A stretch of 64,000 bases of DNA, from positions 1 through 64,000 of the forward strand of contig JADCBP010000005.1 of NCBI GenBank assembly GCA_020253445.1, read 5' to 3'. The position numbers were made by a program, and so were the translations under genes. The stretch is from Methylobacterium sp. (GTDB taxonomy: Bacteria > Pseudomonadota > Alphaproteobacteria > Rhizobiales > Beijerinckiaceae). The notes below the pieces were generated by a model. The model saw nothing but the letters and a program-made list of their open reading frames with translations. It had not been told where the DNA came from and did not search any database. How positions within the stretch are numbered: the first letter of the stretch is position 1; each line of letters opens with the position of its first letter. Shown one piece after another: positions 45,162-55,025 of this stretch.

Positions 45162-45824
45162 TCAGGCCCGCTTGTCGAATTTCGGCCGCGGCGGCTCCTG
45201 CGGGCCATTGGGGCGCGGCATTTCCGGCCTGAGCGCTTCGGCCGGATTCTCGGCTTCCGCCTCGTTGGCCGGCCGGGCCGGGCCACCCCTGGAGACGCCC
45301 ACCATGGCCGGGCGCAGCACGCGCTCCCCGATCATGTAGCCGACCTGCATCACCTGCATTACCGTGCCGTTCGGCACGGATTCATCGGGGATCTCGAACA
45401 TCGCCTGATCGCGATGCGGATCGAAACGCTCGCCCACCGGTTCGCGGCGCTTCACGCCGTGCTTCTCCAGCGCCTTCAGCAACTCACGTTCGGTAAGGGC
45501 AACGCCGTCGAGCAGCGGTTGGATCGCCTTGGCGATGGCCTCGTGCTCGGCTTGGCCTTCCTCCCTGCTCGGGGCGCTTTCGATGGCGCGGCGCAGGTTA
45601 TCCGCCGTTCCCACCATGTCGGAGGCGAATTTGGTGATCGAGAAGGCGCGCGTATCCTGGATTTCGCGCTCGGTGCGCCGGCGCAGATTCTCCATCTCGG
45701 CCAGTGCGCGCAGAAGCCGGTCCTTGAGATCGGTATTGTCGCGCTCGAGCGCGGCGAGGCGCTCGCTTTCCGCCCTGGCCGCTTCGGGCGCGGGCGCGGC
45801 GTCACGTTTCTCCTCAGCACTCAT
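45162..45824 (-). CDS. grpE: Nucleotide exchange factor GrpE
   Basis: 220 residues. A long N-terminal coiled coil (LAALERDNTDLKDRLLRALAEMENLRRRTEREIQD, residues ~23-57), then the beta-domain with FDPHRDQAMFEI, VMQVGYMIGERVLRPAMVGVS. The C-terminal extension is rich in Pro and charge. It releases ADP from DnaK. It is separate from dnaK (about 8 kb) and lies downstream of glnD on the same strand. No convincing RpoH site was found in the 100 bp before it; that region contains a perfect 17-bp tandem repeat. AAGGA precedes the ATG. Confidence 0.96.
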   Translation of the reverse strand: MSAEEKRDAAPAPEAARAESERLAALERDNTDLKDRLLRALAEMENLRRRTEREIQDTRAFSITKFASDMVGTADNLRRAIESAPSREEGQAEHEAIAKAIQPLLDGVALTERELLKALEKHGVKRREPVGERFDPHRDQAMFEIPDESVPNGTVMQVMQVGYMIGERVLRPAMVGVSRGGPARPANEAEAENPAEALRPEMPRPNGPQEPPRPKFDKRA

Positions 45825-45842
45825 CGTGTCATCCGTCCTTGC

Positions 45843-45876
45843 AAAGTGTCAAACCTTGGAAAGTGTCAAACCTTGG
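45843..45876. repeat. Perfect 17-bp tandem repeat upstream of grpE
   Basis: AAAGTGTCAAACCTTGG occurs twice without a gap (45843-45859 and 45860-45876). On the grpE strand each unit contains TTGACA. It lies 19 bp upstream of the grpE start. Confidence 0.9.
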
Positions 45877-45924
45877 AAATCATCCAAGCGTCTCGACGCG
45901 ATATCGAGTTTCGAAGCCTCAAAA

Positions 45925-48678
45925 TCAAGCCGCATCCGCCCCGGATTTCGTTGTTGTGTCCACCTGTCCGGGCCTTGCCAGCACGGCCAGCAACTCCTTC
46001 TTCAGTCGCGCCTGCCGCGGCGGCTGCATCAGTTTCCCGCCGGTGAGATCGGTGACGTAGAACACGTCCACCGCCTTCTCGCCATAGGTGACGATGCGAG
46101 CGGAATTGATGTTGAGGTTCTGCTTGCCGATCTCGGTCGTGAGCGCATAGAGCAGGCCCGGCCGGTCGAGACCGGTGACCTCCACCACGGTCGATTTGGC
46201 CGAAAGTTCGTTGTCGATCACCACATCCGGTGCCACGGTGAATGCTTCCGAGACCGGAGCCTGCGCCGAGCGCGAGGCCACGATTTCCGGCAGCTTCACC
46301 TCGCCCTTGAGTGTCGCGATGATGTGACGGGCCACGCGATCCGCGCGGCGCAACTCATCGGCATCCTGGGTGAAGGCGCGCGAGATGGTGATGGTGTCCA
46401 GGGCGAAACCGTCATTGGTGGTGAAGATCTGCGCTTCGACGATGTTGGCGCCCGCCGCCGCGCAGGCGCCGGTGACGATCGACAGCAGGCGCGGATGGTC
46501 GATCGCCAGCACCACGAGTTCGGTGACGCCGCGAAAGCCATCGGTCGTGAAATCCACCTGGAAATGATCGCCGGATTTCATGCCCTTCTCGACCAGGCGG
46601 GCATGGCGGAGCTGGTTCGCAAGATCGACCTTGATCCAGTAGGCGGGGTTGTGGCGCCGCGCATAGGCCCTGAACTGCGCTTCCGACCAATCCGGGAGGC
46701 CTTTGTGCAATTCCGCGATGGCCGCCTCGATGCGCGCCGAACGCTCCACTCCGCCAAAATCGCCGGTGATCACCATCTCGGTCTCGCGATAGAGCGCGCG
46801 CAGGAGCTGGCCCTTCCAGCCGTTCCAGACGCCGGGGCCGACGCCGCGGATGTCGCAAACCGTGAGGATGAGCAGCAGCCGCAGGCGTTCCAGTGTCTGA
46901 ACCGTTCCCGCGAAACTCTGGATGGTGCGCGGATCGGAGATATCGCGGCCCTGGGCGGTCTGCGACATCACAAGATGCTTCTCCACGAGCCAGGCCACCA
47001 GCTCGGTTTCCTGCGGCGAGAGGCCGAGGCGCGGGCAGAGCGAGCGGGCGATGCGCGCGCCCACGATTTCATGCGCCTCGCGCCGGCCCTTGCCGATATC
47101 ATGCAAGAAAAGCGCGACATAGAGCGCGCGGCGATTCGCGATGTTCGGCAACAGGTTGTGCGAGAGCGGGTGATCTTCCCCCAATTCGCCCGAATCGAGT
47201 TTCGCCAGCAGGCCGATGCAGCGCAGGGTGTGCTCATCCACCGTGTAATGGTGATACATCGAAAACTGCATCATGGAGCTGATGCGCTGGAATTCCGGGA
47301 TGAAACGGCCCAGAACGCCGGTCTCGTGCATCAGCCGCAGCACGGCTTCCGGGCTGTTGCGGGAGGTGAGGATCTCCAGGAACAGCTGGTTGGCTTCGGT
47401 ATTGGCGCGCAGGGTTTCGGTGATCAGGCGCAGGTTCAGCGTCACCGCCCGCGAGGTTGCCGGGTGAAGGTCGAGCCGGTTCTGGTCCGCGAACCAGAAG
47501 AGCCGGATGAGGTTGACCGGGTCCTTTGCGAAGACATCCGGGCTTTCGATCGCGAGGCGGTTGTTTTCAACCCGGAAACCTGCCGTGCCGGCCAAGGCGC
47601 GCGAGCGGCGGCGGAGCCGGCCCATGAAGCGATCGAGCATCGCGCGGGGCTTCTTCTCGCGCATTTCGAGATCGGCGCAGAGAATGGCGGAGAGATCGCC
47701 CACTTCCTTCGCCACGAGGAAGTAGTGCTTCATGAATCGCTCGACCGCGCTGAGCGTGTCGCGGCCGCGATAGCCCATGCGCTGCGCGACAACGCGCTGC
47801 ATGTCGAAGGTGAGGCGCTCCTCCGCGCGCCCGGCCACGAAATGCATGTGGCAGCGCACGCGCCAGAGGAATTCCTCGCAGCGCTCGAACAGGCGCAACT
47901 CGCGGCGGGTGAACACGCCCGCTTCCACGAGGCCTTCCACTGTCTTCACGCGGTAGACGAACTTGGCGATCCAGAAGAGCGTCTGCAGGTCGCGCTGGCC
48001 GCCCTTGCCTTCCTTCACGTTCGGCTCGACGAGATAGCGCGAGAGCCCGGCCCGCGCGATGCGCTCATCGCGTTCCGCGAGCTTCGCATGGGCGAATTCC
48101 GCCGCGCGGCCCGCCACGACCTCCTTGTCGAAGCGGGTCTCGAACTCGCGGAAAATCCGATCCTCGCCGGCAATGCGCCGCGATTCCAGGAGCGCCGTGC
48201 GGATCGTCAGATCCTCGCGCCCCGTGCGGATGCATTCGTCGATGGTGCGGGTGGAATGGCCGATCTTGAGGCCGAGATCCCACAGCACGTAGAGCATGGC
48301 CTCGGCCACGTTCTCGGCCCAGGGGGTCGAGACCGGCAGCAGGAAGAGGACATCGGTATCCGAGCCTGGCGCGAGCGTGCCGCGCCCATAGCCGCCGACC
48401 GCCACGATGGCGAGATGCTCACCCGCGGAAGGGTTGGGGTTAGGGTAGAGGCGCGTGGTCACGAGGTCGTAGAGCGCCGCGATCAAGCGGTCCTGCGCCA
48501 CGCAGAGTGCGATGGCGCAGGCACGGCCTCCCTCGACCAATAGCAGCAATTCCGCCCGCTTGCGCGCATCGATCAGGTAAATGCGCGCCTCGTTCAGGAA
48601 AGCCGCGCGCGCCGCTTCGCTATCGGGCGCAGCCTGCACCCGCTCCAGTGGGAAGGGAGGAATCGCGGCCTCGGGCAT
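45925..48678 (-). CDS. glnD: Bifunctional uridylyltransferase/uridylyl-removing enzyme GlnD
   Basis: 917 residues from the ATG at 48678. Nucleotidyltransferase site VGGYGRGTLAPGSDTDVLFL, the NVKEGKGGQRDLQTL region, an HD hydrolase domain (HHYTVDEHTLRCIG, LFLHDIGKGR) and two C-terminal ACT domains (LVVLAIDHPRLLSIVTGACAA; VEVTGLDRPGLLYALTTEI). It modifies and de-modifies PII proteins in response to glutamine. gshB ends 4 bp before its start, so both are in one operon. Confidence 0.97.
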   Translation of the reverse strand: MPEAAIPPFPLERVQAAPDSEAARAAFLNEARIYLIDARKRAELLLLVEGGRACAIALCVAQDRLIAALYDLVTTRLYPNPNPSAGEHLAIVAVGGYGRGTLAPGSDTDVLFLLPVSTPWAENVAEAMLYVLWDLGLKIGHSTRTIDECIRTGREDLTIRTALLESRRIAGEDRIFREFETRFDKEVVAGRAAEFAHAKLAERDERIARAGLSRYLVEPNVKEGKGGQRDLQTLFWIAKFVYRVKTVEGLVEAGVFTRRELRLFERCEEFLWRVRCHMHFVAGRAEERLTFDMQRVVAQRMGYRGRDTLSAVERFMKHYFLVAKEVGDLSAILCADLEMREKKPRAMLDRFMGRLRRRSRALAGTAGFRVENNRLAIESPDVFAKDPVNLIRLFWFADQNRLDLHPATSRAVTLNLRLITETLRANTEANQLFLEILTSRNSPEAVLRLMHETGVLGRFIPEFQRISSMMQFSMYHHYTVDEHTLRCIGLLAKLDSGELGEDHPLSHNLLPNIANRRALYVALFLHDIGKGRREAHEIVGARIARSLCPRLGLSPQETELVAWLVEKHLVMSQTAQGRDISDPRTIQSFAGTVQTLERLRLLLILTVCDIRGVGPGVWNGWKGQLLRALYRETEMVITGDFGGVERSARIEAAIAELHKGLPDWSEAQFRAYARRHNPAYWIKVDLANQLRHARLVEKGMKSGDHFQVDFTTDGFRGVTELVVLAIDHPRLLSIVTGACAAAGANIVEAQIFTTNDGFALDTITISRAFTQDADELRRADRVARHIIATLKGEVKLPEIVASRSAQAPVSEAFTVAPDVVIDNELSAKSTVVEVTGLDRPGLLYALTTEIGKQNLNINSARIVTYGEKAVDVFYVTDLTGGKLMQPPRQARLKKELLAVLARPGQVDTTTKSGADAA

Positions 48679-48682
48679 GCGC

Positions 48683-49630
48683 TCAACTCCGCCCCAGGCG
48701 ATGTTCGATCGCATCCCAGATATCGACCGCGAGATCCGGCCCGCCAAGGCGCTTGATTCCGCGCAGGCCCGTCGGCGAGGTCACGTTGATTTCGGTCAGG
48801 TTGCCGTCGATCACGTCGATGCCCACGAAGATGAGCCCGCGTTCCTTCAGCACCGGGCCGATCCGCGCGCAGATTTCCTTCTCGCGCGGCGTAAGGTCGG
48901 TCGCCTGCCCGGCACCGCCCCGAACAAGATTGGCGCGAATGTCGCCCGCCGCCGGCACGCGATTGAGCGCCCCCTTCGCGATGCCATCGACCAGAATGAT
49001 GCGCTTGTCGCCGGCCTTCACGGCCGGGAGGAACTTCTGGATCATCCAGGGCTCGCGGCTGAGGCCCGCGAAGAGATCGAAGAAGCCGTTGAAGTTCTCG
49101 TCATCCCGGCCGACCTTGAACACGCCCGCCCCGCCATTGCCGTAGAGCGGCTTCATCACGAGATCGCCATGCTCGGCGCGGAAGTCCTCGATTTCCTGCC
49201 GGTCGCGGCTCACGAGGGTGGGCGGCATGAGGTCCGGGAATTCGTTGACGAGGATCTTCTCCGGCGCGTTGCGCACGGAAGTGGGGTCGTTCACCACCAG
49301 CGTCTTCGGGTGGATGCGGTCGAGCAGATGCGTCGCCGTGGTGTAGTTCATGTCGAAGGGCGGGTCCTGCCGCATCAGCACCACATCGAAGGTGCCAAGA
49401 TCGACACGCGTTTCCGCGCCAAGATCGGCGTGGTTGCCCTTCTCGTCGCGCACGCGCACGGGCCGCACGCGGGCCGTGAGGTGATTGTCCTTCAGCGACA
49501 TCTGTTCGGGGCCATAGACCACCATTTCATGCCCGCGCGCTTGCGCCTCGAGCATCAGGGCGAAGGTGGAATCGCCGGTGATGTTGATCTTCTCGATGGG
49601 GTCCATCTGGACCGCGACGCGTAAGCTCAT
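48683..49630 (-). CDS. gshB: Glutathione synthetase
   Basis: 315 residues. ATP-grasp enzyme with [25 protein letters not shown] at the start, [39 protein letters not shown], and [20 protein letters not shown] near the end. It adds glycine to gamma-glutamylcysteine. The start at 49630 gives the usual N-terminus; an ATG six codons earlier is possible. It is 4 bp before glnD and 33 bp after yraN on the same strand. Confidence 0.97.
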   Translation of the reverse strand: MSLRVAVQMDPIEKINITGDSTFALMLEAQARGHEMVVYGPEQMSLKDNHLTARVRPVRVRDEKGNHADLGAETRVDLGTFDVVLMRQDPPFDMNYTTATHLLDRIHPKTLVVNDPTSVRNAPEKILVNEFPDLMPPTLVSRDRQEIEDFRAEHGDLVMKPLYGNGGAGVFKVGRDDENFNGFFDLFAGLSREPWMIQKFLPAVKAGDKRIILVDGIAKGALNRVPAAGDIRANLVRGGAGQATDLTPREKEICARIGPVLKERGLIFVGIDVIDGNLTEINVTSPTGLRGIKRLGGPDLAVDIWDAIEHRLGRS

Positions 49631-49663
49631 GGGAGGTGCCTGGTTCATCAGAAGGGCTGCCCA

Positions 49664-50023
49664 TCAGTCGAGGGCCAATTCGCCGACCCCCTTGATATGG
49701 CGAGGAAGCGCGCGGGGTGCAATGAGGATCGCATCGCAACGGATCGTTTCGGGCATGGCGGGCATGCGCGCGAGGAAGGCTCGCGCGCCCCGCCCGATTC
49801 GAGCGAGCTTTTGCGGGGTGAGGGTGATCAGCGCGTCATCCAGCGTGGCACGCGCCTTCACCTCGACGAAGATGAGCGTGCCGCCGCGCTTGGCCACGAG
49901 GTCGATTTCGGCACCGGCCGCAAGGAAACGCCGCGCGAGGATGCGATAGCCCTTGAGGCGCAGGAGGATTTCCGCCCAGAATTCGGCATCGAGCCCGAAG
50001 AGATAGGCCGCGCGCCGGTCCAC
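49664..50023 (-). CDS. yraN: YraN family protein (UPF0102)
   Basis: 119 residues starting at a GTG. A nuclease-like fold with EFWAEILLRLKGYRILARRF, AAGAEIDLVAKRGGTLIFVEVKARA (the D-x-n-E-x-K pattern of PD-(D/E)xK enzymes) and PQKLARIGRGARAFLA. Activity is not established. It is adjacent to rsmI on the same strand and close to an LpoA-like gene, the same neighbours as in E. coli (rsmI, lpoA, yraN). Confidence 0.9.
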   Translation of the reverse strand: MDRRAAYLFGLDAEFWAEILLRLKGYRILARRFLAAGAEIDLVAKRGGTLIFVEVKARATLDDALITLTPQKLARIGRGARAFLARMPAMPETIRCDAILIAPRALPRHIKGVGELALD

Positions 50024-50026
50024 GGG

Positions 50027-50905
50027 CTAGTCTTTCTCGGAAAGGCGCAAGGCGCGGGCGTAAACTTCGCGGCGCTTGAGGCCCAGTTCGCCCGCGACGA
50101 TCTCCGCCGCGTCGCGCTGCGAGTGTCTCTCGAGCGCGGCGCGCAGGGCTGCGTCGATTCGGTCCTCGCTCGCCGGCCCTTCCGCCTCCGGCGGACCGAT
50201 CACCAGCACGATCTCGCCCCTGGGCGGGCCTTCCACCGCCAGAGCCGCTGCGAGATCCGGCAGGGTGCCCCGCCGCACGGTTTCGAATTTCTTGGTGAGC
50301 TCGCGCGCGAGCGCTGCCTCGCGCTTGCCGAGCAGGCTTGCGAAATCGGCCATGGTTTCGGCCACGCGATGCGGCGCCTCGAACAGCACGAGCGTGCCGG
50401 GAATGCCGGAAATCTCCTGGATGCGACGGCGCCGTTCGCCCGCCTTCGCCGGCAGGAAACCTTCGAAGAAAAAGCGCTCGGCTGGAAGCCCGGCAAGCAC
50501 CAGGGCGGTGAGGACAGCGGAAGCGCCGGGCTCGGTCGTCACTTTCACGCCTTCGGCGAGGGCGGCGCGGGCGAGCCTCTGGCCGGGATCGGAGATGATC
50601 GGCGTGCCGGCATCGCTCACCAGCGCCAGCGTTTCACCCCCCTTGAGACGCGCGAGAAGTCCCGCTTCCTCCCGTGCCGCATTGTGCTCGTGATAGGCAT
50701 GAAGGTGCGTGGTGATGCCGAAATGGGTGAGAAGCCCTTTCGTGACGCGCGTATCCTCCGCGAGGACAAGATCGGCCCCTGCGAGCGTGTCGAGCGCACG
50801 GAGGGTGATGTCCCGCAGGTTGCCGATTGGGGTCGCCACGAGATGCAGGCCCGGCTCCACCGGCCCGGCCTCGAAACGTTCGCCCCTCAACAGGTAATGC
50901 GCCAT
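50027..50905 (-). CDS. rsmI: 16S rRNA 2'-O-ribose C1402 methyltransferase RsmI
   Basis: 292 residues. SAM-binding tetrapyrrole-methylase fold with GLHLVATPIGNLRDITLRALD, LAEDTRVTKGLL, ALVSDAGTPIISDPGQRLA and FFFEGFLPAKAGERRRRIQEI. It methylates C1402 of 16S rRNA. The ATG at 50905 gives the usual length; upstream residues to 51025 are not family-like. It is divergent from the LpoA-like gene. Confidence 0.95.
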   Translation of the reverse strand: MAHYLLRGERFEAGPVEPGLHLVATPIGNLRDITLRALDTLAGADLVLAEDTRVTKGLLTHFGITTHLHAYHEHNAAREEAGLLARLKGGETLALVSDAGTPIISDPGQRLARAALAEGVKVTTEPGASAVLTALVLAGLPAERFFFEGFLPAKAGERRRRIQEISGIPGTLVLFEAPHRVAETMADFASLLGKREAALARELTKKFETVRRGTLPDLAAALAVEGPPRGEIVLVIGPPEAEGPASEDRIDAALRAALERHSQRDAAEIVAGELGLKRREVYARALRLSEKD

Positions 50906-51145
50906 GCGCCGCCCTTGCTGGCCTGCCCCGCCTCGCCCTGATCCGTGGAATGCGGGCCACCCCTCTCCAAGCACGGGATGACGGTTTTCTGCAAGCTGTG
51001 GCTTTGCGGGCCTTGCGGCTGACAAAGTTAACGATTCTTTGTCAGGGTTAAGCGGATAGATGGAATTTCGAAAGGCTTTGGCATCGGCCTGCGATCAGCG
51101 CGCTCGGCGCTGCCGGTCGGGAGCATCGGAGAAGGAGGCGGAAAG

Positions 51146-52348
51146 ATGCAATGGGATCTTTCCCGGGCAGGCCGGCTCGGCGCAAGCCTGATACTGGCCG
51201 GGTTTCTTGCAGGCTGCGCGGGCTCCCCCCTGGATTCGCTCGGCCTTTCGTCCGATAATGATCAGGTGCAGCCCCAGAATTCCGCCGGTGACGTGATCGG
51301 CAATGGTTCGGTGAAGGTTGCCCTCATCCTGCCGATCTCCTCTCAGAACGGTCAGGCCGCCGCTCAGAGCCTGCGCAATGCTGCCGAGCTCGCGGTGGAG
51401 GATTTCTCCGGCGGCAATGCGGCCGCATCCAACATCCAGATCATCGTGAAGGATGATCGCGGCACGCCCGAAGGCGCGCGCCTCGCGGCGCAGGAGGCCG
51501 TGCAGGAAGGCGCAGAACTTGTGCTCGGTCCGCTTTTCGCGCCGAATGTGCAGGCCGCTGCAGCCGTGCTTCGCCCCGCCGGCAAGCCGATGATCGCCTT
51601 CTCCTCCGATGCCGGCGTGGCTCAGCGGGGTGTCTTTCTCCTGAGCTTCCTGCCGCAGACCGATGTGCAGCGCGTGGTCAGCTTCGCCCAATCGCGAGGA
51701 AAGAAGGCCTTCGCGGCGCTCATCCCGCAGACGGCCTATGGCAATGTGGTCGAGGCGGAGTTCATGTCGGTGGCGAATCAGCAGGGCAGCCGGGTGACGC
51801 GCGTCGAGCGCTTCCAGCCGGGCAATACGGCCTCCCTCAGCCAGGCCGCACAGCGCCTGAGGGATGTGATGAGCCAGTCCGATACGCTGTTCATCGGTGA
51901 AGGCGCGGATGGCGTGGGCGCGGTGATGCAGCAACTCGCGGCCCAGGGCATCACCAGCCGCTCCACGCAGTTGATCTCGACCGGCATCTGGAATGACCCG
52001 CGCGCGATTGGCCTTCCGGCGCTCGAGGGCGCGTGGTTCGCTGCACCCGACAATTCGCGCTTCAACGCGCTTGCCACGCGATACCAGCAGCGCTTCGGTT
52101 CGGCCCCGACGCGGCTCGCGACGCTTTCCTATGATGCGGTGACGCTCGCCAGCGCGCTGACCCAGGCCTATGGCGCGCAGCGTTTTGCCGACGGAAACCT
52201 CACGAACCCCAATGGCTTTGCCGGGCAGGATGGCGTGTTCCGCTTCCGCACCAATGGCCTCAATGACCGCGGGATCGCGGTTTTCGAGATCCGCGGCGGC
52301 AATGCGCGGGCGATCTCGGGCGCGCCGACAAGCTTCGCAGGGAACTGA
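51146..52348 (+). CDS. Penicillin-binding-protein activator (LpoA-like) lipoprotein
   Basis: 400 residues. Lipoprotein signal ASLILAGFLAGC (lipobox LAGC at ~21-24), then a periplasmic-binding type I fold: VKVALILPISSQNGQAAAQSLRNAAELA, GAELVLGPLFAPNVQAAAAVL, MIAFSSDAGVA and SYDAVTLASALTQAYG. Alphaproteobacterial relatives are annotated as PBP activators like LpoA, but lack its N-terminal TPR half, as here. Its position beside rsmI and yraN matches the E. coli lpoA locus. Confidence 0.82.
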   Translation: MQWDLSRAGRLGASLILAGFLAGCAGSPLDSLGLSSDNDQVQPQNSAGDVIGNGSVKVALILPISSQNGQAAAQSLRNAAELAVEDFSGGNAAASNIQIIVKDDRGTPEGARLAAQEAVQEGAELVLGPLFAPNVQAAAAVLRPAGKPMIAFSSDAGVAQRGVFLLSFLPQTDVQRVVSFAQSRGKKAFAALIPQTAYGNVVEAEFMSVANQQGSRVTRVERFQPGNTASLSQAAQRLRDVMSQSDTLFIGEGADGVGAVMQQLAAQGITSRSTQLISTGIWNDPRAIGLPALEGAWFAAPDNSRFNALATRYQQRFGSAPTRLATLSYDAVTLASALTQAYGAQRFADGNLTNPNGFAGQDGVFRFRTNGLNDRGIAVFEIRGGNARAISGAPTSFAGN

Positions 52349-52360
52349 GACGTTCTCGCC

Positions 52361-53533
52361 TCAGGCGGCGAGATCGGCCACGATCGCATCAAGCACCGGG
52401 AAACCGGCGCGGGTGACGCGCAGACGGCGATGATCCGGGCAGAATTCGATCAGATTTTCCTCTACGAGCGCCTCGACGCGCGAGGCCTCGAAATCGCGGC
52501 CCCGCAGCAGGCGGAAGCGATCGGGGTCGATGCCTTCCGAAAGGCGCAGGCCCATCAGCAGGAATTCGTCGCCCTCGGCCTCATGGTCGAGCGCCTCGTC
52601 GGAAACGATGCCATGGCCGTCGCGCTCGACATAATCAAGCCAGGCTTCGGGGCTCTTCTCGGTCGCGAAGGCGCGGCGGCCGCGTGTGGTGACCAGACGG
52701 CCATGCGCGCCGGGGCCCACCCCGGCATATTCGCCATAGCGCCAATAGAGCAGGTTGTGGCGGCATTCATGGCCGGGCTTGGCGTGGTTTGAAACCTCGT
52801 AGGCCGGCATCCCGAATTTCGAGCAGATCTCCTGCGTGGTGTCGAACAGCGCGCGGGCGGTGTCGTCATCCGGTATCGCCAGCTTGCCTGCGGCGTGAAG
52901 CGCGTGGAAGGCCGTGCCTTCCTCGATCGTCAGCTGGTAGAGCGAGAGATGCGTTGGCGCATGCGCGAGCGCTTCGACCAGTTCCTCGCGCCACGCCTCC
53001 ACCGTCTGGCCTGGCCGGGCATAGATCAGGTCGAAGGAGCAGCGCTCGAAGATCGAGGCGGCGGTGGAGATCGCCACCAGGGCTTCCGCCACATTGTGCA
53101 TCCGGCCCAGCGCCTTGAGATGCTCGTCGTTCAGGGCCTGCACACCGAGTGAAACACGGTTCACGCCTGCCGCGCGGTATCCCCTGAAGCGGCCCGCTTC
53201 CACGCTCGTGGGGTTGGCTTCGAGCGAGATCTCGCAATCCGGCGCAATCGCCCAGTTCTCGCCAATCGCCTCGAGGATCCCGCCGACCGTCTCCGGCTTC
53301 ATCAGCGAGGGCGTGCCGCCACCGAAGAAGATGGAGGAGACCGTGCGGCCCGGCGCCATCCCCCGCATGTGCTCCAGCTCGCGCCGGAAGGCCGCGACGA
53401 AGCGCGCCTCGTCAATGCCGGCGCGGCGGACATGGCTGTTGAAATCGCAATAGGGGCATTTCGCCTGGCAGAAGGGCCAATGCACATAGACGCCGAAGCC
53501 GGCATCGAAGGGCGGGAGGATGATCGCGCTCAT
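52361..53533 (-). CDS. hemW: Radical SAM haem chaperone HemW
   Basis: 390 residues. Radical SAM cluster CQAKCPYCDFN (C-x3-C-x2-C, residues ~22-29), SSIFFGGGTPSLM, LEANPTSVEAG, NRVSLGVQALNDEHLKALGRMH, and the HemN_C domain at the end. The C-x2-C-x2-F region and a missing fourth Cys fit HemW rather than the coproporphyrinogen oxidase HemN. Its start overlaps the rdgB stop by 4 nt, and it ends the rph-rdgB-hemW operon. Confidence 0.9.
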   Translation of the reverse strand: MSAIILPPFDAGFGVYVHWPFCQAKCPYCDFNSHVRRAGIDEARFVAAFRRELEHMRGMAPGRTVSSIFFGGGTPSLMKPETVGGILEAIGENWAIAPDCEISLEANPTSVEAGRFRGYRAAGVNRVSLGVQALNDEHLKALGRMHNVAEALVAISTAASIFERCSFDLIYARPGQTVEAWREELVEALAHAPTHLSLYQLTIEEGTAFHALHAAGKLAIPDDDTARALFDTTQEICSKFGMPAYEVSNHAKPGHECRHNLLYWRYGEYAGVGPGAHGRLVTTRGRRAFATEKSPEAWLDYVERDGHGIVSDEALDHEAEGDEFLLMGLRLSEGIDPDRFRLLRGRDFEASRVEALVEENLIEFCPDHRRLRVTRAGFPVLDAIVADLAA

Positions 53534-54183
53534 GCGGAAACCTTCGTCAGTCCGGCCTTTTCAATGAGCCGGATGAAAGCCCTGGCACGATGCGAAAGGC
53601 CCGTGAGCCGGCCGGCTTGCTCGCGTATCCCGTGCTTTTCCTCACGCGATAGTTCGGAAAACGTGCGACTCTCGCCCTCCGGCACGAAGACCGGATCATA
53701 GCCGAAACCTGCCTCGCCCCGCGGCGGCCAGGTGAGATGTCCGAAACAACGCCCTTCGGCCAGAAGGGTTTCCCCGTCGGGCCAGGCGACGACCAGCGCC
53801 GAGACGAAGCGCGCGGGCGCGCCCACCATCTCGATCTCGCGCGCCTCCAGCTCGGCCTTCACGCGGGTCATGGCGCGCATCCAGTCGCGAGGGAGACCTG
53901 CCCAATCGGCGGTAAAGAGGCCCGGAGCGCCATCGAGCGCATCGACCGCGAGGCCGGAATCATCGGCGATCGCCGGCATGCCTGAGGCCTTCGCGGCGGC
54001 AAGGGCCTTGATGGCTGCGTTCTCGGCGAACATCATGCCATCTTCCTTGGGCTCTGCCAGGCCGAGTTCGCCCGCCGAGACAAGTTCGAGGCCATAGGGC
54101 TCAAGAAGATCGCGCATTTCCGCGAGCTTGCCCGCATTATGCGTGGCGATGACCACCCGGCCGGCAAGACGTTTCGCGCTCAT
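53530..54183 (-). CDS. rdgB: Non-canonical purine NTP pyrophosphatase RdgB
   Basis: 217 residues. Ham1 family: [67 protein letters not shown] and the final SHRARAF. It hydrolyses dITP, XTP and similar to protect DNA. It overlaps rph by 4 nt upstream and hemW by 4 nt downstream. Confidence 0.96.
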   Translation of the reverse strand: MSAKRLAGRVVIATHNAGKLAEMRDLLEPYGLELVSAGELGLAEPKEDGMMFAENAAIKALAAAKASGMPAIADDSGLAVDALDGAPGLFTADWAGLPRDWMRAMTRVKAELEAREIEMVGAPARFVSALVVAWPDGETLLAEGRCFGHLTWPPRGEAGFGYDPVFVPEGESRTFSELSREEKHGIREQAGRLTGLSHRARAFIRLIEKAGLTKVSA

Positions 54184-54896
54184 GCGCCGATCGCCGCCTT
54201 CTGCATCGCGACGAGCTCGCCGATTCCCTTCCTGGCGAGGCCGAGGAGGGCCGCGAAATCAGCCTCGGAGAAGGGAGTCTGTTCAGCCGTGCCCTGGATT
54301 TCCACGATGCCGCCCGTGCCGGTCAGCACGAAATTCGCATCCGTCCCGGCTGCGGAATCCTCCGCGTAGTCGAGATCAAGCACGGGATTGCCGCGATAGA
54401 TCCCGCAGGAAATCGCGGCGACATGGTCCCGCAGCGGCATGGTCGTCAGCATGTTCCGCGCCATCATCCAGCGGAAGCAATCATGCAAAGCCACCCAGGC
54501 GCCGGTGACGGACGCCGTGCGCGTTCCGCCATCGGCCTGGATGACATCGCAATCGAGCACGATCTGCTTTTCGCCGAGCGCTGCGAGATCCACCACCGCG
54601 CGCAGCGAACGCCCGATGAGGCGCTGGATTTCCTGCGTGCGGCCCGAAGGCTTGCCCGCATTCACCTCGCGGCGGGTGCGTTCCAAAGTGGCGCGCGGCA
54701 GCATGGAGTATTCGGCCGTAACCCAGCCTTTTCCGGTGCCGCGCAGCCAGGAGGGGCCCTTTTCTTCCAGTGTCGCCGTGCAGAGCACATGCGTGTTGCC
54801 GAATTTCACGAGGCAGGAGCCCTCGGCATGGCGCGCGAAGGCGCGTTCGAGGCTCACAGCCCGCAATTCATCAGCGGCACGTTTGGAGGGGCGCAT
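54180..54896 (-). CDS. rph: Ribonuclease PH
   Basis: 238 residues. [89 protein letters not shown] and [17 protein letters not shown] are all typical. It trims the 3' ends of tRNA using phosphate. It is first in the rph-rdgB-hemW operon and divergent from hrcA, the usual order in alphaproteobacteria. Confidence 0.97.
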   Translation of the reverse strand: MRPSKRAADELRAVSLERAFARHAEGSCLVKFGNTHVLCTATLEEKGPSWLRGTGKGWVTAEYSMLPRATLERTRREVNAGKPSGRTQEIQRLIGRSLRAVVDLAALGEKQIVLDCDVIQADGGTRTASVTGAWVALHDCFRWMMARNMLTTMPLRDHVAAISCGIYRGNPVLDLDYAEDSAAGTDANFVLTGTGGIVEIQGTAEQTPFSEADFAALLGLARKGIGELVAMQKAAIGA

Positions 54897-55025
54897 GGCA
54901 TCTCCGTCTCTCTGGTGTCGAAGTCGGGGGAAAGAGGCGGCGTCTTACGCCCTTCCGGGCCGCTTCTCAAGAGCGTTGCGCCGCAGCAGCGCTGCATCTT
55001 TGGAATACGCGCCAAGCGCAGTATC

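Noticed and set aside
45877-45960. Possible RpoH promoter before grpE (CTTG at 45930 on the minus strand with GATATC downstream).
   Set aside because: The -10 part does not fit CYTATNT at the right spacing.
45529-48543. A 1004-residue frame opposite glnD and grpE.
   Set aside because: Shadow of glnD; no recognisable motif.
54897-55025. Search for a CIRCE element before hrcA.
   Set aside because: No TTAGCACTC-N9-GAGTGCTAA-like sequence is present.
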